Source: VRUE01 sp963715625
GTDB lineage: Bacteria; Actinomycetota; Thermoleophilia; Solirubrobacterales; 70-9
DNA: 64,000 nucleotides
NCBI GenBank assembly: GCA_963715625.1
Contig: OY970260.1
Span: 2,790,001 to 2,854,000, forward strand
Reading direction: 5' to 3'
The notes beneath the pieces are model-generated. The model searched no databases. It was not told the DNA's origin and saw only the letters and a list, made by a program, of their open reading frames with translations. How positions within the stretch are numbered: the stretch's first letter is position 1; every line of letters begins with the position of its first letter. The translations under genes were made by a program, and so were the position numbers. Below are positions 25,047 to 34,784 of this stretch, piece by piece.

Positions 25047-26336
25047 TTAGCGGGAGGGCTTCAGGTTGCCGAGGACGCCGATCCGCAGGCCGAGCCACGG
25101 ATAGGTAGCGGTGTAGAAGGCGTTGTCCTGGGGCTGCAGGCCGACCGCGGAGAGCCAGAGCTGGTAGGCGGGGGCGTTGGCGATGCCGCCGTGCAGCCGC
25201 CGCCAGACCCGGCCGTGGGCGCCGCTGCGCCCCGAGGGGGGCGCGGTGATCGTGTCGGTCCACTCGACCACGTTGCCGCCCTGGTCCAGGGTCCCCCAGG
25301 GGGAGACGGTCCCGGCCTGGCCGACCGTGCCGACGCTGCCCTGGTAGATCTCGGCGTAGGTGGCCGGGTCGAACCCGAAGGGGTTGACGCTCGAGCAGGC
25401 TTCGGGCGAGAACGCTGCCGGGCACCAGCTCGGGGCCGGCAGGCTCTTGTCGCTCGTGTCGTGGTAGGTCGCCAGCGGCTGGGTCGCGGCGTTGGTGACG
25501 TTGCCGGTGGTCGGGTCGAGCGTCGTCGTGCTCGGCGCCGTCGCCGTGTTGTCGCCGAACACGCCGGGGTTGGTCGGGTACTTCCAGTAGGAGTAGGTGC
25601 CGCCACCGCTGGCGTCGTAGTAGGCCGCCTTGATCCACTCGTCCTGGCTGGGGATGACGAAGCCGGCCTTGCGGGTGCGGGTCGTCGCCCGCTTGGCCAT
25701 GTCGTACATCCCGCGCTCGGTCCGCCTCGAGAGCCGGACCCGGTAGGTGACGTAGCGGAACCCACCTTCTTCGCCGGCCTTCTTGGAGAGCAGCAGCCCG
25801 TTGTAGAGGGAGTTGGCGAAGCGGGCGGAGCGCAGGAAGTTGGCGAAGGCGTAGGGCTTGTCGGCCCATTCCGGGGAGGCCACCGAGTAGTGGCGGCCCC
25901 TGGCGGCGCCGGCCGCGAAGTCGATCTGGCCGTACTTCGGCCATCCGGAGGGGCTCTCGTCGGAGCTGAAGAGGTTGTGGCGGTTGCGGCCGACGGGGTC
26001 GGCCGTGTTGAGGAAGGCAACCCACTGGGCGACGGTGACCTCGAGCTGGCCGATGCCGTAGCGATACCTGACGCTGCCGACCTGCTGGCACGCGGGGCCT
26101 TCGTCAGGCGCGGAGGCGCAGGACGGGTAGACCGCGTCGGTGAAGGGAACGATGCCGACCGAGGGGTTTCCCGGAGCGCCGACCTTGACGGTCTTGAGCG
26201 TCAGGACCGAGGGTCCCGGCGCGGCGCCGGCCGTCGCCGGACCGGCGAGCAGCGCGAGAGCGATGGCCGCAGCGGCGAGGAGCGCGAGCGCGGCACGAGT
26301 TTGCAGAGGCATGGGCACCGCACGGGAAGTCGTCAT
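25047..26336 (-). CDS. Secreted FGE-sulfatase (SUMF1) domain protein, catalytic Cys not seen
   Basis: A 429-residue protein with a signal peptide (ALALLAAAAIALALLAGPATA) and a SUMF1/formylglycine-generating-enzyme fold. The family hallmarks are EVTVAQWVAFLN near the start, IPSQDEWIKAAYY, and LDQGGNVVEWTDT. The C-terminal region, where active FGEs have RGGSW and a Cys pair, reads RRLHGGIANAPAYQ with no Cys. An oxygen-dependent Cys oxidase is therefore doubtful. More likely it is a carbohydrate-binding or structural homologue. It lies upstream of the propeller-sulfatase pair, separated by a family A palindrome. Confidence 0.8.
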   Translation of the reverse strand: MTTSRAVPMPLQTRAALALLAAAAIALALLAGPATAGAAPGPSVLTLKTVKVGAPGNPSVGIVPFTDAVYPSCASAPDEGPACQQVGSVRYRYGIGQLEVTVAQWVAFLNTADPVGRNRHNLFSSDESPSGWPKYGQIDFAAGAARGRHYSVASPEWADKPYAFANFLRSARFANSLYNGLLLSKKAGEEGGFRYVTYRVRLSRRTERGMYDMAKRATTRTRKAGFVIPSQDEWIKAAYYDASGGGTYSYWKYPTNPGVFGDNTATAPSTTTLDPTTGNVTNAATQPLATYHDTSDKSLPAPSWCPAAFSPEACSSVNPFGFDPATYAEIYQGSVGTVGQAGTVSPWGTLDQGGNVVEWTDTITAPPSGRSGAHGRVWRRLHGGIANAPAYQLWLSAVGLQPQDNAFYTATYPWLGLRIGVLGNLKPSR

Positions 26337-26382
26337 CCGTCCCCATCGACAGGGAGGGGCGATGCATTAGCCGTGAACGACG

Positions 26383-26886
26383 CTACCGCCCGACGTGCAG
26401 CTCGAGCGCGTGGATCTGACTCTGGCCGTAGGAGCCGGTCTGCACCGGGCCGGCGGCGCTGATCAGGTCTCCGGGGCCGGGCAGCGGATCGGGCCGCAGC
26501 CCCCTGCGGACGTCGATCGCGGTCACCCCCGGCCCCGTGATCCCCTGGCGATCGACGATGACGAAGTGCGCGTCGCCGTCGCCGTCGGGGTCGACGCGCT
26601 CGACGAAGACGATCCGCCCCTCGGCGGTGCGACAGCTGGGCAGCCCCGGCGGGCAGTGGGAGGGCGCGACCTCCTCGCCGGCCTCCTCGCGGCCCGCGGG
26701 CGCCGATCGCTCGATCGGCGGCGGTGAGGCGTCGGGCCCCGCCGTGCCGTCCCCGCCGCAACCTGGAATCGCCACGAGCGCCAGCACGACCGGCAGCGTG
26801 GCGACGATGCGGCGCCGGGTCCCTACCGCGAGCTCAAAGCCCCATCGTCTTGGCGATGATTTCCCGCTGGATCTCACTGGTGCCAC
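26383..26886 (-). CDS. Small hypothetical lipoprotein
   Basis: About 120-167 residues depending on the start. A signal peptide ends in LALVAIPGC. A Pro/Glu-rich linker follows, then a short beta-rich domain (GRIVFVERVDPDGDGDAHFVIVDRQG). The domain resembles OB-like accessory proteins by eye only, and I do not recognise the family. The only clear start in frame is ATG 26886, which overlaps the 3' end of the acyl-CoA dehydrogenase gene by 53 bases. Its expression is probably tied to the fatty-acid oxidation operon. Confidence 0.6.
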   Translation of the reverse strand: MAPVRSSGKSSPRRWGFELAVGTRRRIVATLPVVLALVAIPGCGGDGTAGPDASPPPIERSAPAGREEAGEEVAPSHCPPGLPSCRTAEGRIVFVERVDPDGDGDAHFVIVDRQGITGPGVTAIDVRRGLRPDPLPGPGDLISAAGPVQTGSYGQSQIHALELHVGR

Positions 26887-27976
26887 CGTAGATGGTGGAT
26901 ACCAGAGTGGTGCGGACGTGGCGCTCCATGTCGTACTCGGTCGCGTAGCCGTAGCCGCCCATCATCTGCATCCCTTCGAGCGAGATCTTCTTCGCCGTTT
27001 CGGTGACCTTGAGCTTGGCCATCGAGGCCTCGCGGGGGAAGAGCTGGGTCGGGTCGGCGTCGACGCGGGCGGCGACGTCGTAGGTCAGCAGACGGCTGCA
27101 CTCGAGCTCGGTCGCGAGGTCGGCAAGCCGGTGTGAGATCGTCTGGAAGCTGCCGATCGGGCGGCCGAACTGCTTGCGCTCCTTGACGTAGACGAGGGTG
27201 TCGTCCATCGCCCGGCGGGCCAGACCCAGCGACTGCGCGGCGATGATCAGCCGCTCGACGTTGAGGCCGGCCATCAGCTGCATCCAGGCCTTGCCTTCGG
27301 TGCCGAGCAGGTTCTCGGCCGGGATGTGGACGTCATCGAAGAAGACGTCGTTGACGACGCGGCCGCCCATCGTGTCGATGCCGCGGATCTCGACCCCCTC
27401 GGTGCCTTTCGGGATGCTGATCATGCTCATCCCCTCGTGCTTCGATCCGCTGTCGTCGGTGCGGCAGACGAGCAGGATGTGGTCGGCGACGTGGGCCTCG
27501 GAGATCCACGTCTTCTGGCCGTTGATCGTGTAGCCGCCGTTCTCGCGCACCGCCTTGCAGCGCAGCGCGCCGACGTCGGAGCCGGCCTCGGGCTCCGACA
27601 TCGCGATCGCCTCGACCGCGCCCTTGGCGATCCCACCAAGGATCTCCTCCTTCTGCGCGTCGGTGCCGAAGCGCTCATACGCCCCGGCGGTGATCGCGGT
27701 GACGGAGAAGCCGGCGATCGGGATCTGGCCGTAGGCCATCTCCTCGAGGAAGAGGCAGAGGTCGACCATGCCGCCGCCGGAGCCGCCGTAGGCCTCGGGG
27801 ACCGCGACGCCGAGCCATCCCAGCTCGGCGACCTTGGCGTAGAGGTCCACGTTGTGCGGCTCCTTGCCGCCGTTCGTCAGCGCGTCGCGCTGCTCGCGGG
27901 TCCCGCACTCGCGGGCCGCGAGGTCGCGAATCGCTTCGGCAAATGCCTCCTGCTCAGGGGTGAAGGTGACCGGCAT
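26834..27976 (-). CDS. Acyl-CoA dehydrogenase
   Basis: A 380-residue complete acyl-CoA dehydrogenase: helical N-domain, central beta-domain with the FAD-contact segment AIAMSEPEAGSD (about 125), and a C-terminal helical domain with QMMGGYGYATEYDMERHVRT. The catalytic Glu cannot be fixed by eye. It performs the first dehydrogenation in fatty-acid beta-oxidation and passes electrons to ETF. It is the third gene of the thiolase/FadB-like/ACAD operon, and unlike its two upstream neighbours it has no frameshift. Ribosome-binding site AGGAGG precedes ATG 27976. Confidence 0.94.
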   Translation of the reverse strand: MPVTFTPEQEAFAEAIRDLAARECGTREQRDALTNGGKEPHNVDLYAKVAELGWLGVAVPEAYGGSGGGMVDLCLFLEEMAYGQIPIAGFSVTAITAGAYERFGTDAQKEEILGGIAKGAVEAIAMSEPEAGSDVGALRCKAVRENGGYTINGQKTWISEAHVADHILLVCRTDDSGSKHEGMSMISIPKGTEGVEIRGIDTMGGRVVNDVFFDDVHIPAENLLGTEGKAWMQLMAGLNVERLIIAAQSLGLARRAMDDTLVYVKERKQFGRPIGSFQTISHRLADLATELECSRLLTYDVAARVDADPTQLFPREASMAKLKVTETAKKISLEGMQMMGGYGYATEYDMERHVRTTLVSTIYGGTSEIQREIIAKTMGL

Positions 27977-27988
27977 CTCGATCTCCTC

Positions 27989-30204
27989 CTACGCGCTCGC
28001 GACGAGCTCGGCCTGACCGGCGTAGGTCTCGCCGCGCTCGGCCTTCTCGACCAGGGACGCCGGGGGCTCGAAGCGCTCGCCGTAGCGCTCGGCCAGCTCG
28101 CGTGCCCGGGCGACGAAGCCGGCCACGCCGCCCTCGTAGCCGTCGATGTACTGCAGCACGCCGCCGGTCCAGGCCGGGAACCCGATCCCGAAGATCGAGC
28201 CGATGTTGGCGTCGGCGACGGACTCGATCACGCCCTCGTCCAGGCACTTCACCGTCTCCAGCGACTCGGCGAACAGCATCCGCTCCTCGAGGTCGCGCAG
28301 CGAGATCGAGGACGGGTCCTCGACCGCCGGGAAGGCGTCGCTCAGGCCCTTCCACAGTCCGGTGCGCTTGCCGTCCTCGCCGTACTCGTAGAACCCCTTG
28401 CCGGCGAGCGCGGCCGCCGCGGTCGAACTCGTCGAGCATGCGGTCGATCACCGTGGTCGAGGGATGGTCGGCCCAGGCGTCGCCCTCGGCTTCCATCGCG
28501 GCCTCGTCGGCCTTGCGGATCTTGCCGCATCAGGTTGAGGTTGAGCTCGTCGGAGAGCTGCAGCACCGGGGCCGGGTAGCCGGCCTGCGAGGAGGCCTGC
28601 TCGATCGTCGGCGCCGGGACGCCCTCGGCCAGCATCGCGATCGCCCTCGTTGATGAAGGTGCCGATCACGCGGCAGGTGAAGAACCCGCGGCTGTCGTTG
28701 ACCACGATCGGGGTCTTGCGGATCTGCTTGGCGACGTCGAGGGCGCGGTAGAGCGTCTCGTCGCTCGTCTGCTCGCCCTCGATGATCTCCAGCAGCGGCA
28801 TCTTGTCCACCGGGCTGAAGAAGTGCAGCCCGATGAAGTCGGCCGGGCGGCTGCACGCCCTCGGCCAGGCCGGTGATCGGCAGGGTCGAGGTGTTGGAGC
28901 CGAGCAGCGCGCCCTCGGCGAGGTGCGGCTCGATCTCGGCGAAGACCTGGGCCTTCACCGCCGGGTCCTCGAAGACCGCCTCGATCACCAGGTCGGCGCC
29001 CGGCGGCGTCGGCCGCGTCCGTCGGTCGGGGTGATCCGCGCGAGCAGCTCGGCGCCCTTCTCCTCGGTCATGCGACCGCGCGCGACGGCCTTCTCGACCA
29101 GGCCCTGCGAGTAGCCCTTGCCGCGCTCGGCGGCCTCGAGGTCGACGTCCTTGAGCACGACCTCGATGCCCGGCCTTGGCGCATGACGTAGGCGATCGCG
29201 GCGCCCATCATCCCGGCGCCGAGCACGACCGACCTTGCGCGGCTCGAACGGACTCGATCTCCTCCGGCCGGTTACGGCGCGCCGTTGACCTCCTGCAGGT
29301 CGAAGAAGAACGCCTGGATCATGTTCTTCGCGACCTGGCCGGTGGCGAGGTCGACGAAGTAGCGGCCCTCGATCTCGATCGCGTTGTCGAAGTCGACCTG
29401 GGCGCCCTCGACCGCCGCCGCCATGATGTGGTGCGGAGCCGGGTAGTTGGCGCCCTTCAGCTGCTTGCGCAGGTTGGCCGGGAAGGCGGGCAGGTTCTGC
29501 GGCCAGCTTCGGGTTCGACGGCGTGCCGCCCGGCATCTTGTAGCCGTGGGCGTCCCAGGGCTGGACCGCCTCGGGGTTGGCCTCGATCCAGGCCTTGGCG
29601 GCCGGGACCAGGTCGTCCTGAGTGGCGACGACCTCGTCGATCAGGCCCATCTCCAGCGCCTTGTCGGGGCGCAGTTCGCTTGCCCTGCAGCAGCAGCTTC
29701 ATCAGCGCGTCGGCGATGCCGAACATGCGCACCGAGCGGACCACGCCGCCGCCGCCCGGCAGCAGGCCGAGTTTGACCTCGGGGAAGCCGAGCTTGACCT
29801 TGGGGCTGTCGACGGCGATCCGGTGGTGGCGAGGCCAGGCAGATCTCCAGGCCACCGCCGAGCGCGGCGCCGTTGATCGCGGCGACGACCGGGACGCCGA
29901 GCGTCTCCAGCCGGCGCAGCTGGCCCTTGATGACCTTCAGTCCCTCGGCCAGTTCGGCCGCGTGCTCCGGCCGCACCTGCTTGAGGTCGTTGAGGTCGCC
30001 ACCGGCGAAGAAGGTCTTCTTCGCCGAGGTGATGACGACGCCGTTGATCTCGTCCTTCTCGGCCTCGAGCCGGTCGACCGTCGCGCCCATCGAGGCGACG
30101 TAGGCGGCGTTCATCGTGTTCGCCGACTGGTTGGGGTCGTCGAGCGTGAGGACGACGATGCCGTCCTCGCCGCGCTCGTAGCGAATCGTTGTGCTCTCAG
30201 TCAT
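27989..30204 (-). CDS. Enoyl-CoA hydratase/3-hydroxyacyl-CoA dehydrogenase (FadB/FadJ type), many frameshifts
   Basis: Reassembled across frames, this is a bifunctional beta-oxidation enzyme of about 720 residues. The crotonase domain has GGDLNDLKQV and NGAALGGGLEICLA. The NAD domain has VLGAGMMGAAIAYVM and GSNTSTLPI, with C-terminal 3HCDH segments after VIGTFINEG. I count at least 13 single-base insertions between 28419 and 29831; deleting each restores a continuous frame. As written it would be non-functional. Because every change is an insertion and protein-level constraint is intact between them, base-calling or assembly errors look likelier than decay. Confidence 0.85.
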
Positions 30205-31431
30205 CTAGATCGCCTCCACGACGGTCGCGATGCCCATGCCGCCGCCGACGCAGAGCGTGGCCAGCCCGTACTTGCCGCCGGTGCGGTGCAGCTCGTCGAC
30301 GAGCGTGCCGAGGATCATCGCGCCGGTCGCGCCGAGCGGGTGGCCCATCGCGATCGCGCCGCCGTTGACGTTGACCTTCTCCATGTCGAGGCCCATGTCC
30401 CTGACGAAGCGCAGGACGACCGCGGCGAAGGCCTCGTTGATCTCGACCAGGTCGAGGTCGTCGACCGTCGAGGCCGGCCTTGGCCAGCGCCTTCTGCGAG
30501 GCCGGCGCGGGGCCGGTCAGCATGATCGTCGGGTCGGCGCCGGAGACCGCGGTGGCGAGGATGCGCGCCCTCGGCTTCAGGCCCAGGTCGGCGCCGGTCT
30601 GCTCGTTGCCGATCGCGACCAGCGAGGCGCCGTCGACGATGCCCGAGGAGTTGCCCGGCGTGTGGACGTGGTCGATCTTCTCGACCCAGTGGTACTTCTG
30701 CAGCGCCACCGCGTCGAAGCCGCCCATGCTCGCCCATCGCCGGCGAAGGAGGGCTTGAGCTTGGCCAGCGTCTCCACCGTGGTGCCGGGGCGGATGAACT
30801 CGTCCTGGTCGAGGACGCGTGTGCTCGTTGCAGGTCCCTGACCGGGATCACCGAGCGTCGTCGAAGCGGCCCTCGGCTCGCGCGCCCTGGCGGCGCGCTC
30901 CTGCGAGCGGGCGGCGTAGGCGTCGACGTCCTCGCGGCTGAAGTCCTCGATCGTCGCGATCAGGTCGGCGCCGACCCCCTGCGGGACGAAGTAGGTGTCG
31001 TAGTTGGTCTCGGGGTCCATCGCCCAGGCGCCGCCGTCGGAGCCCATCGGCACGCGCGACATCGACTCGACGCCGCCGGCGAAGACCAGGTCCTCCCAGC
31101 CGGAGGCGACCTTCTGGGCGGCGATGTTGACCGCCTCGAGGCCCGAGGCGCAGAAGCGGTTGAGCTGGACGCCGGCGACGGTGTCGGGCAGGCCGGCCTT
31201 CAGCGCCGCGGTCTTGGCGATGTCGGCGCCCTGGTCGCCGACCGGCGAGACGCAGCCGAGCACGACGTCGTCGACCCGGTTGGGGTCGAGCTTCTCGTTG
31301 CGGACCAGCATCTCGTGCATGAGGCCGACGACGAGGTCGACGGGCTTCGTGCTGTGCAGGGACCCGTTCACCTTGCCCTTGCCTCGCGGCGTGCGGATCG
31401 CGTCAAACACCAGCGCATCGGTACCAGCCAT
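30205..31431 (-). CDS. Acetyl-CoA C-acyltransferase (thiolase), several frameshifts
   Basis: About 400 residues when repaired. The N-terminal MAGTDALVFDAIRTPRGKGKV, the nucleophile motif NRFCASGLEAV, the HPLGATGA motif with the catalytic His and the final CVGGGMG with the second Cys are all present. It performs the thiolytic last step of beta-oxidation. Single-base insertions near 30465, 30728, 30740, 30817, 30830 and probably two near 30857-30880 break the frame. The stop TAG abuts the ATG of the FadB-like gene. The TetR gene is divergent, about 100 bases away. Ribosome-binding site GAGGAG precedes ATG 31431. Confidence 0.88.
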
Positions 31432-31527
31432 GTTCAGCTCCTCTTGGTTCGAAGTCGTTCGGTTCGGCTGCGGCCCGGCAGCATATACATTCAGTCGTGA
31501 ACGCAAACTTTACTAGCATGGGCCTCC

Positions 31528-32154
31528 GTGCCGACCGCTGAGACTCCCGCCCGCCGCAGCCAGGCCGAGCGCAGCTCCGCCACCCGCGAAGCCCTGCTCG
31601 ACGCCACGATCGCCTCTCTGGTCGAGGACGGCTACGCGAACGTGACGACGGCCGGCGTCGCCGAGCGCGCCGGCCTCTCCCGCGGCGCCCACCTGCACCA
31701 CTTCCAGACCCGGCAGGCCCTGGTCGCCGCCGCGATCGAGCGCCTCGCGCGCCGCCGCTCGGCCGAGCAGCTGGCCGCCGCCGACCAGCTCCCCGAGGGC
31801 CGCGAGCGCGTCGCCGCCGGCCTCGACTTCATCTGGTCCAACTACGCCAGCCCGCTCTACCAGGCGGCGCTCGACCTCTGGACCGACGCCCGCACCGACC
31901 CCGAGCTGCGCGCCGCCCTGGTCGGCGTCGAACGCGAGCTCGACCGCCAGACCCTCGAGCTGGCCCGCCGCCTCTTCCCCGACCAGGCCGGCCGCCCCGA
32001 CTTCGAGCACCTGGTCGAGATGGCCGCCGCCACCGCCCGCGGCCTCGCCCTGCTCGACACCCTCCACCCCGGCGACGACCGCAACCGCAAGCAGTGGGAG
32101 TTCTGCCGGGCCAGGCTGGTCGCGCTCTTCGAGCAGGGTGCGGCGGACGGCTAA
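31528..32154 (+). CDS. TetR-family regulator
   Basis: About 208 residues. An N-terminal TetR helix-turn-helix (AERAGLSRGAHLHHFQTRQALVAAA, residues about 45-72) is followed by a helical ligand-binding domain. The start is GTG 31528. It is divergent from the thiolase/FadB-like/ACAD operon, with a 96-base shared control region. Regulators in this position usually repress fatty-acid degradation and respond to acyl-CoA, so that is the inferred role. Confidence 0.88.
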   Translation: MPTAETPARRSQAERSSATREALLDATIASLVEDGYANVTTAGVAERAGLSRGAHLHHFQTRQALVAAAIERLARRRSAEQLAAADQLPEGRERVAAGLDFIWSNYASPLYQAALDLWTDARTDPELRAALVGVERELDRQTLELARRLFPDQAGRPDFEHLVEMAAATARGLALLDTLHPGDDRNRKQWEFCRARLVALFEQGAADG

Positions 32155-32276
32155 TGTCGCAGTGGGCGGGGTCGGACCCGCCGGATCGGCACGATGAATG
32201 TCGAGACGCGTGACGTCATCACCGAGCGAGAGTCAAGAGAGGAAGACGCCGCCACCAACGAGCGCTTCCGACTCGG

Positions 32277-32711
32277 CTACGACGCCTGCGAGGAGGTCGC
32301 AATGCGGCGGGGCAGCTCAGCGAGATATTCACGCCCGAGCTTCCTGACCTTGGCGTAATCGCGATCGGAGAACTTCTTGCCGGAGTCCTTGACCATGCCA
32401 GTGATCGCCGCGATCTGAGGCCCGTCGAAACCCCGCTCGCGCAGCTCCTTGGAACTGCCGTTGTCGAGGACGCAGAAGAGCCGGTACTGGCGCCGTCCTG
32501 GTCCCGTCAGGCGAATCTCGTAGTAACCGCCCATGTCGCCGTGCATGGCCTCCCAATAGCCGCCACCACTGAACTGCGGCGGCGGTGCATCCCGCACCGC
32601 TTCCAAGACGGCAGCGAATCGGGCCTCGACCTTCGCCGGGCAGCGATCGAGGAAATCCTCAGCCGGCACCTTGCCGTCCCTGGTCGCGTAGTAAACGATC
32701 CCCCAAGCCAT
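32277..32711 (-). CDS. RelE/HigB (phage Gp49-like) toxin
   Basis: A 144-residue basic protein. The core YYEIRLTGPGRRQYRLFCVLDNG matches the RelE/HigB Gp49-type fold with its Arg/Tyr-rich active face, and a basic tail follows (KVRKLGREYLAEL). Members cleave mRNA on the ribosome. It is downstream of an XRE antitoxin by 43 bases; antitoxin-first order is less usual for HigBA. Length is somewhat longer than typical toxins because of the C-terminal extension. Confidence 0.78.
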   Translation of the reverse strand: MAWGIVYYATRDGKVPAEDFLDRCPAKVEARFAAVLEAVRDAPPPQFSGGGYWEAMHGDMGGYYEIRLTGPGRRQYRLFCVLDNGSSKELRERGFDGPQIAAITGMVKDSGKKFSDRDYAKVRKLGREYLAELPRRIATSSQAS

Positions 32712-32754
32712 CGCCCGATCAAGGCTAACCCGGATAGCGGCGTTTTGTCTGAGG

Positions 32755-33117
32755 CTACGCGGCGGCGGCCCGAGGCGCGCGCTTCTTGCCGACCCGCTTC
32801 GTGCGGTTGGCCTTGGTCGCCACGACCTCGACCCGAGCCCCGAGGACATCGGCCACCGCCGCCACCGTCTTCAGCTCAGGATTCACGTTTGCCGTGAAGA
32901 ATCGGCGGATGCTCGACGGCTCCTTCCCGATCGCCCGCGCCAACTCCGCCTTCGACATCCCGGCTTCCTCCCGCAGCTCGTCAAGTTGCCTGACCACAGC
33001 GTCGATTTGAGCGATCTCACGCCGCTGCCGCTCAAACTCCGCCCGGAACGCCGGGTCTTCCTTGAGCCGCCGAGCCTGTCGTCGGTCGTAATAGGTCGTG
33101 TCGAGCTTCGTAGCCAC
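32755..33117 (-). CDS. XRE-family antitoxin
   Basis: About 120 residues starting at GTG 33117. An N-terminal helical stretch rich in charged residues precedes a lambda-repressor-type helix-turn-helix (EEAGMSKAELARAIGKEPSSIRRFF). The C-terminal tail is basic (KANRTKRVGKKRAPR). It presumably neutralises the adjacent RelE/HigB-like protein and represses the pair. It is divergent from the adenine methyltransferase gene, 116 bases apart, so both sets share a control region. Confidence 0.8.
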   Translation of the reverse strand: MATKLDTTYYDRRQARRLKEDPAFRAEFERQRREIAQIDAVVRQLDELREEAGMSKAELARAIGKEPSSIRRFFTANVNPELKTVAAVADVLGARVEVVATKANRTKRVGKKRAPRAAAA

Positions 33118-33233
33118 GATTCGCAATCGTAGCACAGAAGTTACGGCCTACTAGAGTAGCGAGAGCTTATGATCCCGCGCCGCCGTTCGACCTCCGAGCC
33201 AACGACCGCGGCGTCTGGCAGCCTTGCAAGGCA

Positions 33234-34784
33234 ATGGAGGCCGTCATTGAAGATCGCCCCACCGAGGGCACCGAGCGTTTGCGACTTGCGTCGGCAGAAT
33301 CGCTTGAAGCCTCGCGTCGGGCCGCGCTCGGCCAATTCTTCACACCCACGGCGGCGGCCCGCTTGGTCGCTTCAATGTTGGCTGACAGCGACACGCATCG
33401 GGTCCGGTTGCTCGACCCCGGCGCCGGCGTGGGATCGCTCACGGCTGCCGCGGTGGAGCGGTACGTCAGCCTCGGAGTTCGAGAGCTCGAGATCGTCGCC
33501 TGGGAGATCGACGCGCAGTTGCACGCCCCCCTCCGGGCCACCCTCGAGCACTGCGCGGCGTGGGCCGCCGGTCAAGGACTCTCCGTGCAGTGGGATCTTC
33601 GAGACGGTGACTACATCGAGGCAACCTCTGCGGCGCTGACCGGTGAGCTGGGAACGGAGCTCGAGCAGTTCGACGCGGTCATCATGAATCCCCCATATCG
33701 GAAGGCGAACGGCGGCAGCCCAGAGCGATTGGCACTTGAGCGGATCGGCCTGGCGATCACCAACGCCTACACCGCGTTTTTGGCACTTGCCGCAACCCAA
33801 CTCACTCCCGGCGGCGTGCTTGCGGCGATCACCCCACGCTCATTTGCCAATGGACGCTACTCGGCACCCTTCCGACGTTTCTTCTTCGAGCGGGTCGGGA
33901 TCGAGCAAATGCATCTTTTCGACTCCCGCACCCACGTATTCGCGGATGCGGACGTGTTGCAGGAGAACCTAATCTTCGCCGTCCGCCGGGATGCGCGGCC
34001 GCGCAAGGTACGGATATCTCTCAGTCACGGGCTCGAAGACGAGCCAAGGGTCCGTGAGGTTCCCGCCGGGGAGATTCTGCGATCGGACGATCCGCTGCTC
34101 TTCCTGCGGATTCCTGGCGAGGAGCAGGACACCGAGATTGCCGAGGCGATGGCCAGACTCCCGTCCTCGCTGGAGGATCTCGGCATTGCGGTATCGACTG
34201 GAAGGGTCGTGGAGTTTCGAGCGCGAGAGCACTTGCGGATAACGCCAGAGGCTGACGCGGTCCCCCTGGTTCGTCCGAATCATCTCAAGGACAACGGGGT
34301 CCGCTGGCCGGATTCGGGCAGGCGAGGGAAGCCGAATGCACTGGCCGTTGACCCCTCGTCGGAGAAGCTCCTGCTTCCAAACGAGACCTACGTGCTGGTA
34401 AAGCGATTGACCTCCAAGGAGGAGCCAAGGCGTGTTCGCGCCGCCGTTTGCGATCCTTCGGCAGCGCCGGGCCGCCAGATCGCCTTTGAGAATCACCTCA
34501 ACGTCTTTCACCGCGACAACCGCGGTCTACCAGAGAACCTGGCGCACGGGCTCTCCATCTACCTCAACTCCTCATTCGTCGATCGTTACGTCCGCCAATT
34601 CAGCGGTCATACGCAGATCAACGCAACCGACCTGCGGCACCTTCGATACCCAAGCGCGAACACCCTTACCGAACTTGGCACGGTTGTCCTCCGGGACAGG
34701 CCGAGCACACAGGTGGAGCTGGACGGAATCGTCGACTTGACCCTGCGCCGCTCGGCGGCGGCCGCACTCCGGGAGGCTGCGTGA
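33234..34784 (+). CDS. N6-adenine DNA methyltransferase of a BsuBI/PstI-type R-M system
   Basis: A 516-residue methyltransferase. The SAM-binding motif LLDPGAGVGSLTAA lies near residue 60 and the catalytic NPPY motif in VIMNPPYRK near 150. A long target-recognition region follows. The arrangement is the gamma-type order of M.BsuBI/M.PstI relatives. It should methylate adenine in the site cut by the next gene and so protect the host. The gene overlaps the endonuclease start by GTGA. Codon use looks less GC-biased than in its neighbours, consistent with acquisition. Confidence 0.88.
   Translation: MEAVIEDRPTEGTERLRLASAESLEASRRAALGQFFTPTAAARLVASMLADSDTHRVRLLDPGAGVGSLTAAAVERYVSLGVRELEIVAWEIDAQLHAPLRATLEHCAAWAAGQGLSVQWDLRDGDYIEATSAALTGELGTELEQFDAVIMNPPYRKANGGSPERLALERIGLAITNAYTAFLALAATQLTPGGVLAAITPRSFANGRYSAPFRRFFFERVGIEQMHLFDSRTHVFADADVLQENLIFAVRRDARPRKVRISLSHGLEDEPRVREVPAGEILRSDDPLLFLRIPGEEQDTEIAEAMARLPSSLEDLGIAVSTGRVVEFRAREHLRITPEADAVPLVRPNHLKDNGVRWPDSGRRGKPNALAVDPSSEKLLLPNETYVLVKRLTSKEEPRRVRAAVCDPSAAPGRQIAFENHLNVFHRDNRGLPENLAHGLSIYLNSSFVDRYVRQFSGHTQINATDLRHLRYPSANTLTELGTVVLRDRPSTQVELDGIVDLTLRRSAAAALREAA

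Noticed and set aside
32194..32358. 54-codon plus-strand ORF after the TetR gene
   Set aside because: It has no good ribosome-binding site, overlaps the 3' end of the toxin gene and resembles no family.
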